The notes under the pieces are model-generated. The model was not told where the DNA came from. It was given only the letters and a program-made list of their open reading frames with translations, and searched no databases. Both the position numbers and the translations under genes were made by a program. Positions 32,741 to 44,323 of a stretch of 64,000 nucleotides of DNA are shown here, in pieces. Every line of letters starts with the position of its first letter. The stretch's first letter is position 1. The stretch is from Echinarachnius parma (Eukaryota > Echinodermata > Echinoidea > Clypeasteroida > Echinarachniidae). Where the stretch lies: the NCBI GenBank assembly GCA_037951105.1, contig JBAMJV010008170.1, positions 1 to 64,000 on the forward strand, given 5' to 3'.

Positions 32741-33625
32741 TCAGTTCATCTCTAATACTCAAGATGTAAATATTTTTGTTGCAGTGGTGGGCCTGGTGGT
32801 TAGAGCTCCAGAAAGACAATGTATAATGGCTGTGGTGCAGCTAGAAGAGGAAAAAGTCGAGACACGAAGGCGCAAGAGAACGCGTAGGCAGCAACGTCGC
32901 AGGAAAAGGCAGTGGTTGACTCGGCGACCATTGAATGGGCAATATGAGCAGCTGCTGAGCAAGCTCAACAGAAAAGATCCCAAAGGCTACAAAACTGAAT
33001 GTTGATGTGGCCCTTTTCTTGCCATCTTACGGTAAGTGTTGAGCCTGAAGATGTTGAAGATGTAAACGTTGTACTCTCATCATCATCATCATCATCACCA
33101 TCATCATCATCTCATTCAATGTCAGCAGTAGTGCACACTCTACATTTAGCTCTTCGTGCTCGGGATGTGATCGAGTGCGCTCGAGTAGCAGTAAAAAAAT
33201 GAGTGTAGCGGTTTAAGGAAGTCGCGTAGCGCTCGTGTAGCGGTCGACTGTTCTCAAAAACAGATCGAACCAGGATCGAGTTGATCGGGAACCAATCGTG
33301 TCGCAGTCGAGTATAGATCGAGATGATCGGTGGAAAAAATCCATCCCGACCAAACTAGATCTCTATACGATCGTTTCTCGATCAGCTAGACCTCGACTCG
33401 ATCAATACACGATTGCTGTTCGATCGCTTGCCTTCTCGACTCCTACACGAAAATGTTTGACGTGTCAAACTTTATCGTGTAGGGAGCGGGACCATGCCGA
33501 TCAAGGTAGACAATGGTAGATCGACCCCGATTGCCCTTGCCGAGCGAGTCCGACCAGGCCAAAATAGGCCAAAATAGCCTGATCGGGCTTGATCGAGTTC
33601 ATTGGATCGGCAGTGGGAACCCACC
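32741..33625. other. No gene; GATCGAG-rich low-complexity DNA
   Basis: 33240-33620 is dense in GATCGAG/CTCGATC words, probably a decayed inverted-repeat element. 33081-33112 is a short CAT run. An Arg/Lys-rich open frame at 32784-33005 is not recognised. Confidence 0.4.
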
Positions 33626-33865
33626 TTAAATTACAAGAATTCTAAACTCAATACGAGCTTTGACAGGTAACCAATGTAATCTTTTTAAAATAGGAGTAAT
33701 GTGCTCATTTACTCGAGACGTAGATACTAGCCGAGCTGTAGAGTTTTGTATCTTTTGAAGGCGGTTCAACTGAGTATTACAATAATCAAGATAACATGAA
33801 ATAAAAGCATGTACAAGTTTAACAGTCATATTTTCATTCAAGTATTGTCTAATTTCACCAATTCT
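33626..33865 (-). pseudogene. CR1-like LINE fragment, 3' half
   Basis: Reads RIGEIRQYLNENMTVKLVHA, FISCYLDYCN, LQKIQNSTARLV, LKRLHWLPVKARIEFRIL. This is the conserved region after the reverse transcriptase core of CR1/L2-like retrotransposons. The usual LLYGLP stretch is missing after DYCN. Its 5' half lies beyond the 6.2 kb insertion. Confidence 0.85.
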
Positions 33866-34999
33866 ACTCTCTTAATTCCTAAGATTGAAAATGTCGATCT
33901 ATCAAGCGATTGAAATATTTTTCAATCTAATAGATTGAGGATAGATCGAAAAACGATAGAAAAACGACTTTTAGATCGACGGGTTTTCTCAATCTGTAAT
34001 AGATTGAACAAAGTTTCAATCTATTGAAAACGTAAACCAATCAAACTTCAGAACATTATCACGTGACTTAGAATTCGCATCGAATCGACTCGATTTCGAA
34101 GATTTCGATTCGACGCGCGCGACAACGACAGATACGGCGACGACGGATCGCAAAGCCGTGTTAGAGTGGGAATTCCCGACTGGACTGGCTAGCGGTGACG
34201 GTACCCTTCAGATGTTTGAAGGTGAGTATTTTATACATATGTAAATATACATTAGTCCGAACTTTTAATGGAAGTAATGCTTGCCAATTGGTTATAAAAT
34301 ATCGGCACAAATCTGATACGGCGTATCCGAAATCTGATACGGCGTATCCGAAATCGGATACGATTGTCAGTGTGTGTGACTGAAGAGTTGATTTTATACT
34401 ATTTAGATCTGATATGTAATTAATATGAATGAGTTGACTGTTGTAGTCGGTGACAATGTCTGTGTCAGTGTGTGTGTGCATGTTTGAAGAGTTGATTTAA
34501 TGATTAATAATAATATGATTATGAATGAAAGTTAATTTGGACACTTTTTGAAAAGTCGCCCCATCAGCATCGGCCAAACTTAGTCACCACGGTTTACGCC
34601 AGGTACATGTGCATTTGTAATTGTATGCCTTACCATTCACAGTAATTGTACAAATCCTCTTCTTCCTTTTAATGTATACAATTTTGCATTAGCCTGAACA
34701 AAGTATAATGTCTGACACTCACCTTCTGTTCTAGTTCTAGATGGATAGCAAATGTATAATTTTCCTTCCAATTGTTTACAAAGAGATTCAATCTGATTTT
34801 CAATTATTTAACAATGAAAGGCCCAAAATATTTTCAAATGAGTAAGGAAATGACATAGTGGAATTAAAGTAAAAGTCAAAAGTACAATATAATTTTGATT
34901 GATATCTTTATGTACTTAAGTATATTTCAGTGTTAAAAAGTCCTCAGTAAATATCATTAGAAAAACTATTTAAAGATTTCTATATTTTTCTGTTGACAG

Positions 35000-35156
35000 G
35001 TTTGCGAGGAGCTATTGCGTACGCTCTAAGTATGCACTTAGAGTTTGGCAAAATGCCAATGATACAAGGCACGTTCTGGTGACGACAACACTAGTCATAA
35101 AACTGTTCACTTTGGTTGGTCTTGGTGGCTCAACATTACCACTATTATTATTAAAG
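35000..35156 (+). pseudogene. SLC9A8-like (NHE8) exon fragment A, frameshifted
   Basis: Begins after a normal acceptor: LRGAIAYALSMHLEFGK, then a frameshift, then TRHVLVTTTLVIKLFTLVGL and GGSTLPL. This is the C-terminal end of the transport domain of endosomal/Golgi sodium/proton exchangers of the NHE8 type (GLRGAI-YALSLHL ... GGSTMPL). In the first frame a stop follows within a few codons. A GT donor follows at 35157. Confidence 0.82.
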
Positions 35157-35846
35157 GTAATTATATTACATTCATATTTTAAAACAAATAATGTTTAGGT
35201 TTCTGGAAAAGAATAAGGAAATAAAAGTCTGTAATTTTATGAGAATTAATTTACAAACGATTGGTTTTACTGGAAAATCATTGATGAACTTTGAAAAACA
35301 GATCAGTGTCCAGGTAGGTACCTTTTCTGTATTTCAGTGATTTGATGTGAAACATTAATTGTATACATTTGTGTAACGAGTGAAACGAAGAGTGACATAA
35401 ATAGTGGCTCTGATGATCAGGAGCCTGTGGGTCTGAAGCCAGCGGGGTGCCATCCCAGAGATCATAAGCTATGATACTTCCTGCCTTCCAGCCAGGTACT
35501 CGACATTCATAGCTTTCCTTCTGTAGCTTTCATTGCTATACAAACGTTCAACCAGTTTTGTGGAATCGTGCTACATGGGAAAGACCTTAACTTTTTGACT
35601 AACTGTTTAGATCTGCTATGGGCTTGGTTCTCAACCACTTGTAAGGATAAATTAATAATTCTCTGTACTTGATTTGATTTTGGTTTGGTTGTATTATTTT
35701 ATGAAATGTAAAAAAACTGCTGAAAACTGCTTGTCCAATATAAAGGCAAGTGTAATAACATGTCAGTCAATGAAGCCGCGAGCTATCGAATCTGGCAGTA
35801 ATATTTTATTATTATTATTATTTATTATTCTGCCTTTTGTCTCCAG

Positions 35847-35905
35847 TGTAGGTGCTGAGACGGGTAAGCCTAAGAAGGAGGTGACAATGAGCAAGACAGG
35901 AAATG
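35847..35905 (+). pseudogene. SLC9A8-like exon fragment B
   Basis: GAETGKPKKEVTMSKTGNG matches the basic stretch after the last membrane segment of NHE8 in order and character (KK-V-x-LSKT). Flanked by ctccag and gtaagt. Its phase does not join cleanly with the exons on either side in my reading, consistent with decay. Confidence 0.6.
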
Positions 35906-36551
35906 GTAAGTTGCAATTACTCTTACTTTTCTAAGAAATAGTTTTGTTCTGTAAAAAAAGGTGTTAGATTTGATTGGTACCAGTAAACCCTTTATCATGT
36001 GCAAACTGATTAGCTGGATAAATAGTAATACAAATAATAATTGGTGATAATAGATCAATAATGATTGATTATCTTTTTGAAGGTGGACTTAGCTCATTGT
36101 CTTGATCACTATGATCTGATCGTCGTCAGTAGAACATACTGATCAAAATCGTTGAATAATGAGTGGGTCCTCTTTAAGGCCCGGTCACATATCACTGGAT
36201 AGTGTAAACGGATGCCTGACGGAGAGCAACATTTCCAATTCATTTGTCTCCGTTGGTACATGTATGCGTTTCTTGTCCATTCCTTGTCAGGCGATGTACG
36301 TTGTTCTATCCGCCGGAATGTTATGTGCATGAAGTAATGGAAACGACTTTCACCACCAGATAATTTGTAATTGTCTATGTTTAGGTGGGACACAAAGTAC
36401 CTGAAATTCAATCTCAGTTGGTTCCAAATTAGATTGATTTATTTGTATCCATCTCTAGTTAGTGCCCTTAATACTGAGCAACTTGTCTCAACTGATGGAG
36501 AATAAGTGTCAGGTCATCTATGTAAATCTATTTTTGTTTTGTTTATTACAG

Positions 36552-36695
36552 GGAAGTGCCCTAAATACGGAGCATCTGTCTGAACTGACAGAGGGGGAGT
36601 ATGAAGTCAACTATGTGAGGCCGGGGCTGAAGGGCTTCGTTAGGTGGGACACTAAATACCTCACACCATTCTTCACCAGACGACTCACAAATAAG
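36552..36695 (+). pseudogene. SLC9A8-like exon fragment C
   Basis: NTEHLSELTEGEYEVNYVRP, then LKGFVRWDTKYLTPFFTRRL and TNK. This is the cytoplasmic tail block of NHE8 (EHLSELTEEEYE ... LKGF ... KYL-PFFTRRLT), and the best preserved of the captured exons, open throughout. Acceptor attacag and donor gtaagg are intact. Confidence 0.85.
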
Positions 36696-36893
36696 GTAAG
36701 GGGAAAATAATCAAACTTAAATTTGTTTGTAGATGGGGTGGGGGGAGGGGGGGGTGGGGGTACGGTATGGGGACTTTCCTTACTTTAAAGTTACACCACT
36801 GTCGCATAAATATGGGAAACATGACTGACATTTTAAGGGTAATTATGTATATTATTTGTATTTTTGATTTTTATGGTTTTTCTTGTTCTACAG

Positions 36894-37268
36894 GAAATCA
36901 GTGCAGGGAGAGGGCAGATTAGACAATTTAGCAATCTTAAATTGACTTTTTGGTGTATGTGAAGTAAATCTCCACACAACGTCTTCATTGACCTTATTAA
37001 CCTTTAATTTTGTCAATGTTTTGTTGCTATAAACGAAATCAGTGCCGGGAGAGTGCAGATGAGACAATTGACAAATCGTATTGAGCACTTTGATGTGTGT
37101 GAAGCAAACATTTTAGTACCAAAATATCTTCATGGGGTCTTTTATAATCTTGATTTCATGTTTTCATGGTTTTTTTTACAGATGAGACTGTTGACCAATC
37201 GCTGGTACTCCGAGGTGAGAGGAGCAGCCTCGGACTCGGAGGAAGAAATAGAACTCATCGGAAACTGA
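36894..37268 (+). pseudogene. SLC9A8-like last exon, with two partial copies before it
   Basis: The terminal exon at 37182-37268 reads MRLLTNRWYSEVRGAASDSE then EEIELIGN and TGA, matching the NHE8 C-terminus (LTNKWYEEVR...SEDD). Two more copies of its 5' part precede it, at 36894 (EISAGRGQIRQFSN) and about 37035 (EISAGRVQMRQLTN). The block was duplicated in place. Confidence 0.78.
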
Positions 37269-37444
37269 AAGATGGTAGCCCAGAGAAAATACGACAAGAT
37301 GTATTACCATTATCAATCTTCTTAGTGGCAAATTTAAGATCATCATGCGTGGGGATGCTGCACTGCAGTTCCCTATTTCGGACTAAGCTAGTTTTTGCGC
37401 ACTTCACAACACTGAGTCTGTGTGTATTTCACACTGCGCAAAAT

Positions 37445-37735
37445 GCATCCACAAGATGGTACTACTAGGTAAGAGGGGTGGCCTCACACTCAGAGGAAGA
37501 AACAGAACTAATTGGAAACTGAAAAAAAGTAGTACAGCGAAAATATGCTAATATAATGCATATAAATTTAAGATCATCAAGCGCATGGATGCTTTACCGC
37601 AGTTGACTATTTTTAACTGGGTAAGCTTTTGCGCACTTCACAACACTGAGCACTGAGTCCGTGTGTACTTCGAGGAGAGAGGCACGGACTCAGGAGAAAT
37701 AAACAGAGCTCATTGGAAACTGAAGAATGAGCTTT
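37445..37735 (+). repeat. Two further decayed copies of the NHE8-like tail exon
   Basis: 37457-37523 and 37661-37727 repeat the Glu-rich end of the terminal exon (GAGGAAGAAA... ending GGAAACTGAA). Copy spacing is a little over 200 bp. Neither keeps the frame. They are 3' parts of a local tandem duplication. Confidence 0.7.
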
Positions 37736-38299
37736 ACTTTTTGAAGCCGTTTGCGTCATTTACTAACTAATTTACTAACCAAAACTAATCTTTTGACAAT
37801 CAGTGTTGTACGGATAAAGTGCCATCCAGGAACAGTGTAAAGATTGATATTTGAATATGTATATATTTTATTATTGCAAGTGCAATTGAGCAAGTCCAAA
37901 CATAATTATAGAGAATAGAAAATACGATATTAAATTTTATGTGCAACTCAATGGAATTTTGTACTGTTGTAATATGATAACATCTATTGTATTTATTCTG
38001 ATTATCTCAATCAATTTTAGACTGCATTCCATGCTTAAAGAGTCAGTAATTAAATCAATACAGCTATTATATATTATCACCTGACTTAGTAAATACAGTA
38101 CATGCCGCTGCCGTGTTCTATTTTTGGATAGCACATGGGTATATTACACCCCTGCAAGTCAAGTCAGATGATAAAACAGTTGTTAAATTTGTTGTTGGGG
38201 AAAATCACGGAATATTTCTACACTCGGGATTTCAAATGCTATTTCTTCCCTCAATAGCATTTAAAATCCCTCGGGATGTAATATTCCGTGCTATACCCT

Positions 38300-39700
38300 C
38301 CACCGCCATTTAAAGGTATGGTGACAAGAAAACTGCCTCAAAATTGGGTTTTACTGTATCTAAGGTAGATTTTCATGAAGATTACTAATACAAACATATT
38401 TTCCTCGTGGGAAAACCCGGTAAAATAAAAAAATCAACTTGTAAATTCTCTTTCGGAACCCCCGTAAAAAAACTGAGTCCCGGGCGAACAAAAAATGACG
38501 TCATCTTTGTGACGTCACCGGCAGGCAATCGCAGTTTAGCTCGGTCATAGACGTACACGTTGAGTACAATACTCACGTTGACACAGAGATATTATTTCCA
38601 TTTGTTTCAATATTTGCAAACATTTGTTCAGGTTTATATCATGGGACGATATACACTCAGATGTGTAGCTGCATCCTGCTACAATTCATTTCTTAGCAAT
38701 TCTTAAGCATTTTCAGTAAAACCTCAATTTACAAGCAAAAACGAGTTTGTTTTACAAGCAAGTCATAGGCTCTGCATGTAAACAATGCACATTCCTCCGC
38801 GTTGCGGTCTGCATGTGAAGTCATGAATCGGGTGACACGTGCGCACATTTCCGCTCTGCTATAAATGACTTTTTTTAGGAGCATGGAACGCCGATGCGTA
38901 ATAAAGCAAAAAAGTTGCATGAAATTTACCTTTTTTTCCCAACTTAAGGATTTCTTTGAAAAAAAGAGTGTGGTATATCAATAAAGGCACATATTTAAAG
39001 CTATAAACCTGAATCAAAGCCGGGATTGCACCCCTCCTTTAACAACAGTATACTATAGGTGCCAAATACAGACATTATATCTGTTAAAACGTTGCAACGA
39101 TGTTCAAAATATGCATTATAAAAGTGTCAAAACCTATAATTTAGTACCACAAAGAGGATTTTTGTTTCGTTTTCTGGAGAAGAAACTAGGAATCAATTAA
39201 AGACACCTAGTTTTTGCTTTACAAAATTATGAATTCCCATGGAATTTCCACTGAATTTTTATTTATATTGATAATGTTTTCTCTGTTATGTAATATTCAA
39301 AAGTACTGTTTGTGTGTACTATTTATTATTGGAAAGTGAATATTATTAATGATGATGGTATATTTCTTATTGGTAATGGTAATTATGATTTTTCTTTATC
39401 AATGGGAAGAAAGAACAGATTCCATTTTTTGGTGTGGTAATTTAACTGATTTAATTGTAATTCTTAAGAAATGTATATTGTACCACTTCCTGACTGTTGC
39501 AAGACCTGCAAGTTCAACATTGAAATAAAATATACAAAATTATGATTTTTAGCTTGATATTTAGTGTCACATCTGTTTTATCACATGTCCATATGTATGT
39601 ATGTGTTTATGTATGTGTTATAGGCCCAAATTCACGAAGGAGGTTTAAATTTAACCCATGGTTTAAATCTGCGATGAATTATGCTAATTTTAGACCATGG
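38300..39700. other. Right part of the 6.2 kb element, no clear gene
   Basis: Contains MGRYTLRCVAASCYNS at 38641, faintly like the start of a THAP zinc finger, then stops. 39635-39745 is a small palindrome (GTTTAAAT, AACCATGG, ACCATGGTTT). The rest is AT-rich without features. Confidence 0.4.
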
Positions 39701-40080
39701 CTTATGTAAATGAGGATTTAAACCTTCGTGAATTCGGGCCATAGTGTTTGAATGTACATCCCTGCTTGTGGGAGAACTCAATCCAATACAAGATTGAGAA
39801 TTAATTTTCAATCTAATAATTCAATCTAGATTTCAATCTATTAGATTGAATAGCTCAATCTTTGCCAAAGATTGGAAGATTTCAATCTAATTTTAGATTG
39901 ACAATAGATTGAAATTCTCAATCTAATAGATTCAAATCTCAATCTATTGAAGATTGAAAATTTTCAATCTAATGATAGATTGACTTTCAATCTGGTTAGA
40001 TTCGTCCCTGACAGCAATCTGTGGCAGATTGAAAATTCAATCTAATAGATTGAGTTTTCAATCTTAGGAATTAAGAGAGT

Positions 40081-40476
40081 TACAATGATAATGAAGCACA
40101 TTGACAGACTTTATTAATATGATTAACCATTAACAAACTCTTATCAAACATAACCCGAAGATTACGAATGCAATCTACCTTATTCAACGTTTTGTCATTG
40201 AACGCTACGCTACATCAAGGGATGCAGTGTGTCGATAACGGGTGGATACATGAATTATTTCAGTCTTTCTTTCATTTAAACACAACATATTTAATGAAGA
40301 CCAATCTTGAATATGTTTTAAACATTGCTCAATAATTGAAATGGCAGATGTTGCCTCTGAAGACTTAAAAACAACATAAATTTGAGTATCATCTGCATAT
40401 ATCATACGAGATACCCCATGACTAGAAATAATATCCTCTAATGGTGAAACAAAAAGCGAAAAAGCATAAACCATAA
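40081..40476 (-). pseudogene. CR1-like LINE fragment, reverse transcriptase half
   Basis: Contains SRMIYADDTQIYVVF, the catalytic YADD box, followed by CLKHIQDWSSLNMLCLN and ERKTEIIHV. After one frameshift it continues LNKVDCIRNLRVMFDKSLLM and VNHINKVCQCASL, stopping exactly at the 6.2 kb insertion. Truncated at its 5' end. Confidence 0.87.
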
Positions 40477-40645
40477 ATTGTTTTTCCTCTCATATTTTCT
40501 ATGGTTGTTTCGAATGACTATCAATTTATAAATACTCCAAAAAGCTAACGTTAGAATATCATTGATTTTATTGTCTGTATTTTTTTTTCCCGCCACGGCA
40601 TATAATTCAGCGCATTTTGCACAAGTCATGTACATTTCTATGTAA

Positions 40646-41025
40646 AGGGACTTAGTAACATTGTCCAAATCCTCAAAATACAATTGGAATTCTAGCGGTT
40701 CCCTCATACCTTGTTGTATTCGTATTAACAATAAAATCATGGGACAGGTTTCGGTTTTTTCAAATTTCCCTTTCGTTAAAAAGATATTTACGATTGAAGT
40801 GTTCAGATGTTAAATAATCCACCGGATCGCGAAAACCGTGTACAAAGTGAGTGCAATGAATGAGTTTGTGAATATCACTTTGCATTTTTGCCCATTTCTC
40901 GGCCATTATAACGTCCATTTGACTTGAAATTTTCACACAATACCCTGTGGACATATCAGATAGGTAACAACAATATACATTGAATCAACCATTCATCACT
41001 TTTTGCACTTTTTGTCAACAAAGAT
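40646..41025 (-). mobile_element. Family A element
   Basis: AAAGGGACTTAGTAACATTG near 40646 to TTTTTGTCAACAAAG near 41024. The final ATCCCTTTAA is missing. It sits immediately upstream of the split LINE fragment. Confidence 0.8.
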
Positions 41026-41853
41026 GATTTTGATGTCACAGAACTGACACACTCTCTATTTGCTCCTTGGATAAACAAATAAGGGAAACAATGTGCAAGA
41101 CCTCGCCTTCAAGTATGACCCCATTGTGCTCTAAAAGTCTCGTGTTTACCGAGAAGTTAAGATAAACATGCATTCTTCTTCCCTTTACTCCCTTTTAACC
41201 CATTCTCTAGTATTATCTAGCCCCAACTCCCCGTCCCTCGCTGCTTCAGCCTTTATGATGATAGCTCTATTGACCTATTCCCTGATATCATTTGCAATCG
41301 CAATAGAGTTAAAAACGGAACCCACCAGGACTGGTTCCCGTGGGCAATGGGTTAACCTGTTCCCTTCGAGATTCCGAAATCCTTGTAAACCCGGTTCCCG
41401 TAGGAGAGGTGTAAAATGTGGTTTGGATTCGTAAATCAGACGCGTGCGATCTTGCGAACGATTTGCGCACGGTGCGAAATAAACCTCCTTGGAAATACAC
41501 TCTGAACGCACAGTGCGCACAAACTATTCTACTTACAACATATTGGTGACCGGCGGTCGCAGCATTTCGGACAGTGCCCTCTAGATCACCACATACGGCG
41601 ACCTTTAAATCATCCCAGCACGTATGGGCAAGTAAGTGATATTACCATAACTAGAGTATGGGAAAGCCTGCAGTTAAATAACATAGCACAATTGGGAAAA
41701 GTGTTTTGTTTCGACCGCGACAACGGAACAGTTGGAGGAATACATTTGTCGCCGATATAAATTTATCAGTAACAGGTAAGCATATCTGATTTCTGAAGAT
41801 CTTTCACGAATAGGATAAAATGGTTCCATATTCATTTTGTTATAGAACTCTTA
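41026..41853. other. No gene seen
   Basis: Short frames only. The repeated words GGTTCCCGT and GTGCG suggest old inserted DNA but no ends were found. Confidence 0.4.
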
Positions 41854-42452
41854 TACAGTGTGGCCCAGAAAGGATGCAACACCTACGATCGTTAATTTCA
41901 TCAACACCATCGACCAAATGTCATTGTTTTTTGTTTGATTGGGTAGAACATTCTTTTTCCAACAAAATGATACCATGAGCATTGATTTTGGGTAAGGCGT
42001 TTGGATCCTAGGCTAATTTTTCTGAGGCAATGTCGTTTCCTAAATTTGCTACTTTTTCGTCTCCAGCGATCCTCGGAACACTGAGACATTCTCGCCCCAC
42101 GGCCTGCCGTAGAATTAGCTGTACATAAGAATGGCTCACATTGTCTTCCTTACAAAGGGAGAGCAGTAATGCGGTTCTTCTGTACAGCTAATTCTATGGC
42201 AGGCCGTGGGGCGAGAATGTCTCAGTGTTCCGAGGATCGCTGGAGACGAAAAAGTAGCAAATTTAGGAAACGACATTGCCTCAGAAATATGGCCCTAGGA
42301 TCCAAACGCCTTACCCAAAATCAATGCTCATGGTATCATTTTGTTGGAAAAAGAATGTTCTACCCAACCAAACAAAAAACAATGACATTTGGTCGATGGT
42401 GTTGATGAAATTAACGATCGTAGGTGTTGCATCCTTTCTGGGCCACCCTGTA
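41854..42452. mobile_element. Mariner-type palindromic element, TA-flanked
   Basis: Almost the whole 595 bp is one hairpin: CAGTGTGGCCCAGAAAGG at the left, CCTTTCTGGGCCACCCTG at the right, with arms of about 270 bp. Two mirror-image open frames (41901-42089 minus, 42169-42405 plus) translate to nearly the same peptide because the arms are inverted copies. No DDD transposase is visible. Confidence 0.85.
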
Positions 42453-43041
42453 TAATATTATGTATGGGCAATAATTCAATCATCATGATCATGAGCGCTA
42501 TTTGTAAACTTATGGAGAAACATGTAGCCTACACCTAATACTTTTATCAAAATGTTGCAGCTACTCATTCGATGATATTACCAATTAAAATGTTGTGTAA
42601 TCGGATGGTCATTTTGTTTTCGTGTCACCGATTACAATAGTAAACAAAATTTAATAAAAGTGATTTCCACTTGTATATTGTCGTATACATTGGGACAAGT
42701 CATAGTTTTACATAAACCTCCTTTGTGAATTTTAGCCACTATGTGCACGAAAATAACCATTGTTGTTTTGTAACTTGATTATGTCGCAGCAGCGATATTT
42801 GACAATATGTTAGTCATGTATGATATTTGTTGTGATTTTTTAGACTGTCGTTGGGCATTTAATAGTAGTGCCTATAAGGAATAAAGAACTTAACTCATTT
42901 CAGAACTGGTCCCGAAAATACACTAGCGGAATCCAACGTAAAAGTTGTATTTCAATGTTTCCATGTCGTCGACAAACCATTATTATGCATCACACATTTT
43001 GGTGTTCTTAAACTTGATATCGAAGAGCAAATCAAACATTA
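42453..43041. other. Nothing recognised
   Basis: AT-rich DNA without long frames, clear inverted repeats or family members. Confidence 0.4.
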
Positions 43042-43135
43042 AAGGGATCTAGTAACATTTTCCAAATCCTGAAAACTTACTTGGAACTCTAGCGGTTCTC
43101 TCATTATTACATTGTTGTATTCGTATACGCCATGG
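43042..43135 (-). mobile_element. Family A fragment
   Basis: TTAAAGGGATCTAGTAACAT, then CAAATCCTGAAAACTTAC and TTGTTGTATTCGTATA. Only about 95 bp remain. Confidence 0.7.
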
Positions 43136-43603
43136 CCTAACATTGCCAGTAACAAATCTACCTTCTTTATGCATGTGGGCCCAGTGGAGAAGTATTATAC
43201 GAAAGAGGGGGAGCACTGGGGCGCGTGAGCCGACATAATTTTACCAAACAATAACAAAATAAGACTTTCGAATTATTTTAAAACCAAGATATAAAAAGAG
43301 TGTGCTCCCCTCACTGTCGGAAAATCTACCTCGCTGTATACCACACATACCAACATAACATATCGGTTAAGTGTGGTGTTCAAGCTACCCCTAAAAAAAA
43401 ACACGCACTTCTTACGTATGTCGTGAATGTCCTCAACATTAAGGCTCTTTATTCAGTTCGTATATATGGTCGCAGTCCCGTCGCAGTGAACATATTTGCT
43501 CAATTTGAAGCATTTGCTGGGCCATGACGATCGAGAAAGTGGACAAATTTGCATCATTATATACCCTAACACGAAGGTCCACTCTCAGTGGCGTAGCGAT
43601 TAT

Positions 43604-43678
43604 ACTGCATCATCATCTTCTTCTTCATCATCGTCATCAACGTCAAATTATCACTATCATCACCATCATTATCAGCAG

Positions 43679-43724
<46 letters not shown>

Positions 43725-43856
43725 GTCATCATCATCATCATCATCATCATCGTTGTCGTCATCATCATGGTCATCATGGTCATCGTCGTCGTTATCATCA
43801 GCGTCATCATCACCATCATCATCATCATCGTCATCATCATCATCATCACCACCATT
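43604..43856 (+). repeat. CAT/ATC microsatellite
   Basis: About 250 bp of mixed CAT and CGT triplets. It follows CAGTGGCGTAGCGATTATAC at 43588, a single hAT-like end with no partner found nearby. Confidence 0.9.
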
Positions 43857-44177
43857 TCCTCATTTAAAACAAAATCTAACAAATGACTTTGCAAACACTT
43901 TGAATTGTTTTTAAAATTGTCTTACCATTTCGCAAAGTATTCTCTTCACAATTGTTCACTGGCAAATATTCCACGTCATAGTCCCCCATCGTCTAGGAAC
44001 AATCTCACCAGGTACGGGCAAATTAACATTGATTGATGAACTCGCTTTTAATTCCAAAATAATTGCGTCCTAATGGCACAATTTCGAATCCTTTTTTGGA
44101 TACGTTAGTTTATATCGCAGTGTAACCAAGAAGGTATTCGCCCTAACAAGCTTTAGGAGTTGATAATCATGATCAAT

Positions 44178-44280
44178 GTAAAAGGCTGCTGAAAACTGCT
44201 TATCCGCTATAAAGGCAAGTGTAATAAAAAAAATAGTCAAAGTAAGTAGCCGAGCTATCGAATCTGGCAGATCCTTCGTC
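44178..44280 (+). repeat. Dispersed repeat CTGCTGAAAACTGCTTATC
   Basis: Also at 35704-35800 (inside the NHE8-like segment) and 47587-47690. Shared blocks: CTGCTGAAAACTGCTT, TATAAAGGCAAGTGTAATAA and GAGCTATCGAATCTGGCAG. Confidence 0.65.
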
Positions 44281-44323
44281 TGGGCTGAAATGACAAGTAC
44301 ATTACTGTTTACATGAAGCTAAA

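Larger units (their letters stand above)
33866..40080. mobile_element. 6.2 kb inverted-repeat element carrying NHE8-like exons
   Basis: Perfect 26-bp inverted ends (33866-33891 and 40055-40080, starting ACTCTCTTAATTCC). Just inside both ends are many short palindromic units related to TTCAATCTAATAGATTGA. The element interrupts a LINE fragment whose two halves (40476-40081 and 33865-33626, minus strand) rejoin in protein order, which independently marks it as an insertion. Inside are decayed SLC9A8-like exons with introns, plus unassigned DNA. I found no clear target duplication and no intact transposase. Confidence 0.75.

Noticed and set aside
41901..42405. Two similar 60-78 codon frames as a gene pair
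   Set aside because: They are the two arms of one hairpin transposon, so the similarity is automatic.
43496..43894. His-rich, Ile-rich and Met-rich frames
   Set aside because: Microsatellite translation; no flanking coding signal.
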